In this document: positions 18,401-21,272 of the stretch, in pieces | Layout: each line of letters begins with the position of its first letter | Position numbering within the stretch: position 1 is the stretch's first letter | NCBI GenBank assembly: GCA_023091735.1 | Contig: JALKBU010000900.1 | Location: 1 to 21,272 of the forward strand | Length of the DNA: 21,272 bases | DNA from: Trichomonas tenax | Taxonomy: Eukaryota; Parabasalia; Trichomonadida; Trichomonadidae | Direction: 5' to 3' | Translations under genes and position numbers: made by a program | The notes under the pieces: model-generated | Seen by the model: the letters and a program-made list of their open reading frames with translations, nothing else | Told to the model about the DNA's origin: nothing | The model's database searches: none

Positions 18401-19045
18401 TCACAGACAGCGTGGCTTCAAATCATATCCACCACAAAACTTTGTAAGAATATAATAAATTAATACGAGAATAACGATCAAAAAGATTATTCTTGACTTA
18501 TATCTGGCACACCTCATCTTATTTTTCAAGTTTGTTGCTTGATTCTTGAAATCCGCTGATGTTGATAAAAGATCTTCTGTTTTTGAGTTTAAATCTTCAA
18601 GTTGGTTTCCACGGACCATTGCCATCTGCATTGAATCCGTCATTATTCTCTGTGTTTGTTCCATTTCTCGCTTAATTTTTTCTGCTTTGTTGTTGCTTTC
18701 TGTTGCATCAGCTAAAACTGACTGGAACAGATCCTTCGCTTGTGCTGTAAGTGCATTAGCTCCACATCTCTTCGAGGACTCGTAATACGACAAATACCAC
18801 TTATCAGAGAGCCTTTCGAGATATTGCATAGGCAAACTTGATGAATCATCTGCAGTAGATGCACAAATGAACAGCAACGAGTTCTTTTTAAGGAAAGTAA
18901 AGATATATCTGTTCATTCTCCTTTGTTCGTTGCGATTCACTGGCGTTTCAATTAACTTTTGTGCTTCTCTCGTCAAGTCTGTACCGTCTGGCGAATACGA
19001 TGCGATTATGACTTCACCACGACAAACAGCTGAATAAGAAATCAT
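18401..19045 (-). CDS. Longin R-SNARE (VAMP7-like)
   Basis: The 214-residue product is a complete longin-type R-SNARE, which drives fusion of transport vesicles with endosomal, lysosomal or plasma membranes. It has an N-terminal longin domain at about 1-115 (MISYSAVCRGEVIIASYS ... RYIFTFLKKNSLLFICAS), a SNARE motif at about 122-180 with the zero-layer Arg at 145 in MVRGNQLEDLNSKTEDLL, and a C-terminal anchor at about 186-201 (IIFLIVILVLIYYIL). A lumenal tail of about 13 residues ends PRCL. Length and order fit VAMP7 (about 220 residues) better than short brevins; Ykt6 is excluded by the membrane anchor, and Sec22 is less likely. The start ATG at 19043-19045 opens directly with the longin strand and follows a CCTTT/TCATAA promoter-like array. 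Confidence 0.9.
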   Translation of the reverse strand: MISYSAVCRGEVIIASYSPDGTDLTREAQKLIETPVNRNEQRRMNRYIFTFLKKNSLLFICASTADDSSSLPMQYLERLSDKWYLSYYESSKRCGANALTAQAKDLFQSVLADATESNNKAEKIKREMEQTQRIMTDSMQMAMVRGNQLEDLNSKTEDLLSTSADFKNQATNLKNKMRCARYKSRIIFLIVILVLIYYILTKFCGGYDLKPRCL

Positions 19046-19083
19046 TTTTTTAATATAAAGGGTTATGAAAAATAAAAAAGGGT
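19046..19083 (-). promoter_or_regulatory. Promoter-like array before the R-SNARE gene
   Basis: Minus strand: CCCTTTTTT, then TCATAACCCTTTATATT, then A-run and ATG. It holds two CCTTT (M5-like) boxes and a TCATA that fits the trichomonad Inr consensus. Confidence 0.5.
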
Positions 19084-20178
19084 AACAATCATTTTTTATA
19101 AAGTTTCTTGAGTTATTCTCACACTGCTGTTCTTTAACTCATGTTTTCCATATATAAGTAATCCTCATTGCTGCCATACGTTAAAACATCATCACTTTTT
19201 GCTTAATATTGATCAAATTGAAATGATGTTTTTAAGAAAGATATATACGATATAACGTTGGCTATATGAAAAGGTCTAGAAGTATTCTTAAGTGCTAAAT
19301 TTAAATAGCGAAAGAAAATGGTGAAAAATGGAATACGTATGAATTTAATTAGGCATTAAGGTTATGATATCAAAGCACATTGCAGAGAGGCAATGCTAAC
19401 CAAAAATAGAATATATAATGCTAATATGAATTTTCAATTTTCATAATCGAATATCATCGTTAGTTATCTGTATATTCAATAATTTTATCACCTAAGATAT
19501 CTGTATATTCAATAATTTTTTCATCTATGATATCTATGTAAAAATATTAAGTAGTTATAAATCCATTTGGATTTTGTTGTAGAAAATAATTAAGAATTAG
19601 AGAGGTTAGAAGTTTCTTACAATAATACAATAGTAGAGCTATCAAATATAGAATCAAAGAGAGTTAATTATGTTCAATTAAATATAAAAATTTACTGGTT
19701 TTTAGATGAAAGTCTGCTATGTTCAATATCTTAATTACAATTAATAATATATGTTAGTGAACACATTTGCTCGTCTAATTATGAATTTGAATATTTTCTT
19801 AAAATATAACTAAATATCATAGGGATGAATCAACCATAATTATTATATTTATATATAAAATGAGGTATATATGGTTATGTCATGGTTTAGATTGTTTAAT
19901 ATTGATTTATTAATTATTGATGAAAATTAATTAGAATAAAAAATATGAATTTTGCTAATTTTCCAAGCGAAACATCCTAACTTTTTATATGTATGGAAAT
20001 TAAAACAATGTAAATCACGGTAAACCAATTAAATGACCTAGATATAAATCGAATTGGATCGAATTCATCGATTAAACTATAATATCACTCTTCATAATGT
20101 ATAAATGTTGTAGTTGAAGGTGTTATGCAATATTAGAATAGCAAATTTTATGATATCGATTTTTTTAAATTATTTCGC
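19084..20178. other. AT-rich region without gene
   Basis: About 1.1 kb without a credible coding frame or RNA gene. The only structure I see is a short tandem repeat at 19465-19540. Confidence 0.6.
19465..19540. repeat. Short tandem repeat, 33-bp period
   Basis: Two copies of a 33-base unit beginning TATCTGTATATTCAATAATT (19465-19497 and 19498-19530) and a partial third from 19531 (TATCTATG). The copies differ at a few positions near their ends. Confidence 0.7.
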
Positions 20179-20674
20179 TCAAAGTGTTGATTTTGAGTGA
20201 TAAAGCAATAGCCAAAGTGTGTGTATGCATATTCCATAGCTGAAAATGTACATTTCTTGTCTCTTTTCGAAAAATCCTTGATAAAATATATCAGTACGGC
20301 TATTGTGTAGTATTTCTACAAAAATTGATGCCCATGCGCCTGCATAGTTTGTGAAAAAAACATAAAATATCAAAATCGTATGCAGAAATAGTTGTAACAG
20401 ATGCAGTAATCATTTCATAAAAATTTGACGATATCGAAAATTTATGGAGCATTGCTGACAATGATAATAATGTTCCCGATAAGAATTGATTTTTCTGAGC
20501 TTTGCGAATATTTGATAATGAGTGCTGGACAAATCCAACTAACGTGTTTTGTAAAGTGTCAGATTTGTCAGAAATAGAGTTGGTGCACAGCTTACAAAAA
20601 GTGTCATTTTGCAATGGGTCATCTAGACAGAGCTTCGAAAGTGCGTGAAGGCATGCACGGCCTTCACGATACTT
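20179..20674 (-). pseudogene. Frameshifted gene fragment, helical protein, unrecognised
   Basis: Two overlapping minus-strand frames look like one protein. The first reads KYREGRACLHALSKLCLDD, then continues through LVGFVQHSLSNIRKAQKNQF and LLSLSAMLHKFS to ISAYDFDI. The second carries on with FYVFFTNYAGAWASIFVEIL and ends LWLLLYHSKSTL with TGA at 20179-20181. The switch falls near a T-rich run around 20350-20370, so a single inserted or deleted base would join them. Neither frame has a usable ATG (the codons at 20614 and 20373 are TTG). The sequence looks like amphipathic helices, perhaps a solenoid or the N-terminal part of a large protein; I do not recognise it. Its upstream end runs into the repeat cluster at about 20699, which may have truncated it. 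Confidence 0.45.
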
Positions 20675-20698
20675 AGATGTTATACTTGGTGTCCCAGT

Positions 20699-20851
20699 GC
20701 ATGATTCGCAGTCTTCGACACTGGCGGTGCCACTGAGGTCTTCACGACACTACTCTTCAAGCTCTAAGCATGATTCACAGTCTTCGATGTTGTGATTGAT
20801 CGACGACCCACAAGCCAAGCCTGCGTCGACACTGGCGGTGCCACTGAGGTC
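20699..20851. repeat. Pair of direct repeats, one with a 42-bp deletion
   Basis: Copy A (20699-20740) and copy B (20768-20851) share GCATGATTC(G/A)CAGTCTTCGA and a perfect 26-base block beginning TCGACACTGGCGG (20715-20740 and 20826-20851). Copy B has 42 extra bases between the two blocks, bounded by TCGA on each side, as if copy A lost them by recombination between TCGA sites. The region is visibly richer in G/C than its surroundings. Confidence 0.8.
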
Positions 20852-20880
20852 ATGGTCAGCAAATACACAACAGAAGTCAT
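20764..20880 (-). other. Short open frame in the repeat cluster, minus strand
   Basis: ATG at 20878-20880 opens a 38-codon frame (begins MTSVVYLLTMTSVAPPVST) ending at TAG 20764-20766. The upstream codons (QASGATTPQGALLPCIA) are open too. The homologous plus-strand frame in the other inverted-repeat arm is open to the window end, and several differences between the arms are synonymous in this frame. The opposite strand here (20774-20941) is also open for 55 codons, so which strand was coding is uncertain. Confidence 0.3.
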
Positions 20881-20941
20881 AGCAATACATGGAAGTAGTG
20901 CTCCTTGTGGCGTTGTGGCACCAGATGCTTGCAGCTTGTGA
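20774..20941 (+). other. Short open frame in the repeat cluster, plus strand
   Basis: Open for 55 codons between TGA at 20771-20773 and TGA at 20939-20941, with ATG at 20852 (MVSKYTTEVIAIHG ... APDACSL). It lies antisense to the minus-strand frame at 20764-20880. The other arm carries a similar frame on its minus strand (MVSKYTTEVIAIRK ... APDA, then stop). Perhaps part of a dispersed repeat family; no function is inferred. Confidence 0.3.
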
Positions 20942-21210
20942 TCACAATTTTAATTTACAAACAAGCTCATTCAGTACAAATCAGATCGAAGCAAGCTTGC
21001 TTGTATGCTAGGAAATGTGTAGTGATAGATAGTTATTGTAACTGAACTTGTTGCAAGCTTGCTTCGATCTGATTTGTACTGAATGAGCTTGTTTCGATTT
21101 AATTTGTCAAATTTGTGATCACCAACTTCAAGCATCTGGTGCCATAACGCCACAAGGAGCACTACTTTTCCGTATTGCGATGACTTCTGTTGTGTATTTG
21201 CTGACCATGA
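20850..21210. repeat. Long imperfect inverted repeat with 52-base spacer
   Basis: The left arm (20850-21000) and right arm (21053-21210) are reverse complements with scattered mismatches and small indels. The outer ends match from TCATGGTCAGCAAATACACA inward, and the inner ends share CAGTACAAATCAGATCGAAG and the palindrome GCAAGCTTGC. The spacer is 21001-21052. Such arms could form a stem or reflect an inverted duplication or a mobile element; no transposase or flanking target-site duplication is visible in the window. Confidence 0.85.
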
Positions 21211-21272
21211 TATTTCTGTCACTTTTACAATTTTCCCGCCAAATATTTTTGTTAACATATGTTCTTGCTTCA
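21180..21272 (+). other. Open frame running off the right edge (possible 5' end of a membrane protein gene)
   Basis: From TGA at 21084-21086 the frame stays open to the window end. From the ATG at 21180 it reads MTSVVYLLTMIFLSLLQF, then 13 more residues, strongly hydrophobic like a signal anchor. Outside the inverted repeat it departs from the homologous left-arm frame. A GTCACTTTT motif at 21218-21226 lies inside it and sits 33 bases before another ATG (21259) in a different frame, which would be an alternative start of a gene beyond the window. The edge prevents a decision. Confidence 0.25.
21218..21226 (+). promoter_or_regulatory. GTCACTTTT motif near the right edge
   Basis: GTCACTTTT is followed by ACAATTTTCCC; the coiled-coil gene has GTCACTTTT followed by CACAATTCC at the same distance. 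An ATG follows at 21259. It could be the promoter of a plus-strand gene starting at the window edge. Confidence 0.35.

Noticed and set aside
20850..21210. CRISPR array or phage-like attachment site
   Set aside because: There are only two inverted arms, no regular spacers, and the genome is eukaryotic.
20971..21258. A 95-codon minus-strand ORF
   Set aside because: It runs antisense across one inverted-repeat arm, the spacer and part of the other arm, and changes character at their borders; it is probably a by-product of the repeat.

Overview
The window looks like nuclear DNA of a trichomonad parabasalid (Trichomonas/Tritrichomonas type). The evidence is intron-less genes, very AT-rich intergenic DNA, short distances between promoter-like motifs and start codons (CCTTT and TCAYW-like boxes within about 20-40 bases of ATG), relics of protein families that are expanded in trichomonads (glycine-rich proteins, ankyrin repeats, Cys-rich beta-helix proteins), and a thioesterase whose N-terminus resembles a hydrogenosomal presequence. 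The species cannot be fixed from the sequence alone. Reading frames in which the only possible start is GTG or TTG were treated as broken genes, because ATG is expected here.

Layout. Positions 1-3030 are mostly AT-rich DNA with decayed coding sequence: a small unrecognised ORF, a frameshifted relic, and a glycine-rich protein pseudogene with a TAG stop and a frameshift. Next come a small two-membrane-span protein resembling the lumenal part of Man1/Src1 inner nuclear membrane proteins (3147-3716, minus) and a 1711-residue BEACH-WD40 protein (4962-10097, plus). They are followed by a His-rich coiled-coil protein (minus), a beta-helix gene fragment without ATG (minus), a MAPK15/ERK7-type kinase with a TDY activation loop (minus), an IPT/TIG single-pass membrane protein (plus), a 69-residue protein (minus), a HEAT-repeat protein like the PP2A scaffold subunit (plus), a hot-dog thioesterase (minus), an ankyrin relic (plus) and a longin R-SNARE (minus). 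The right end (20179-21272) holds a frameshifted gene and a GC-richer repeat cluster with direct repeats and a long imperfect inverted repeat.

The genes do not form an operon or one pathway. They are housekeeping and signalling genes in mixed orientation. BEACH protein, R-SNARE and the TIG protein with a dileucine signal would all act in endomembrane traffic; MAPK15 and the PP2A-like scaffold in phosphorylation signalling. I see no clear new multi-gene system. The most notable signals are a recurrent G(T/A)CACTTTT motif, the thioesterase with its expected catalytic Glu replaced by Ser, the TDY form of MAPK15, the minimal Man1-like protein, and the inverted-repeat cluster at the right edge.
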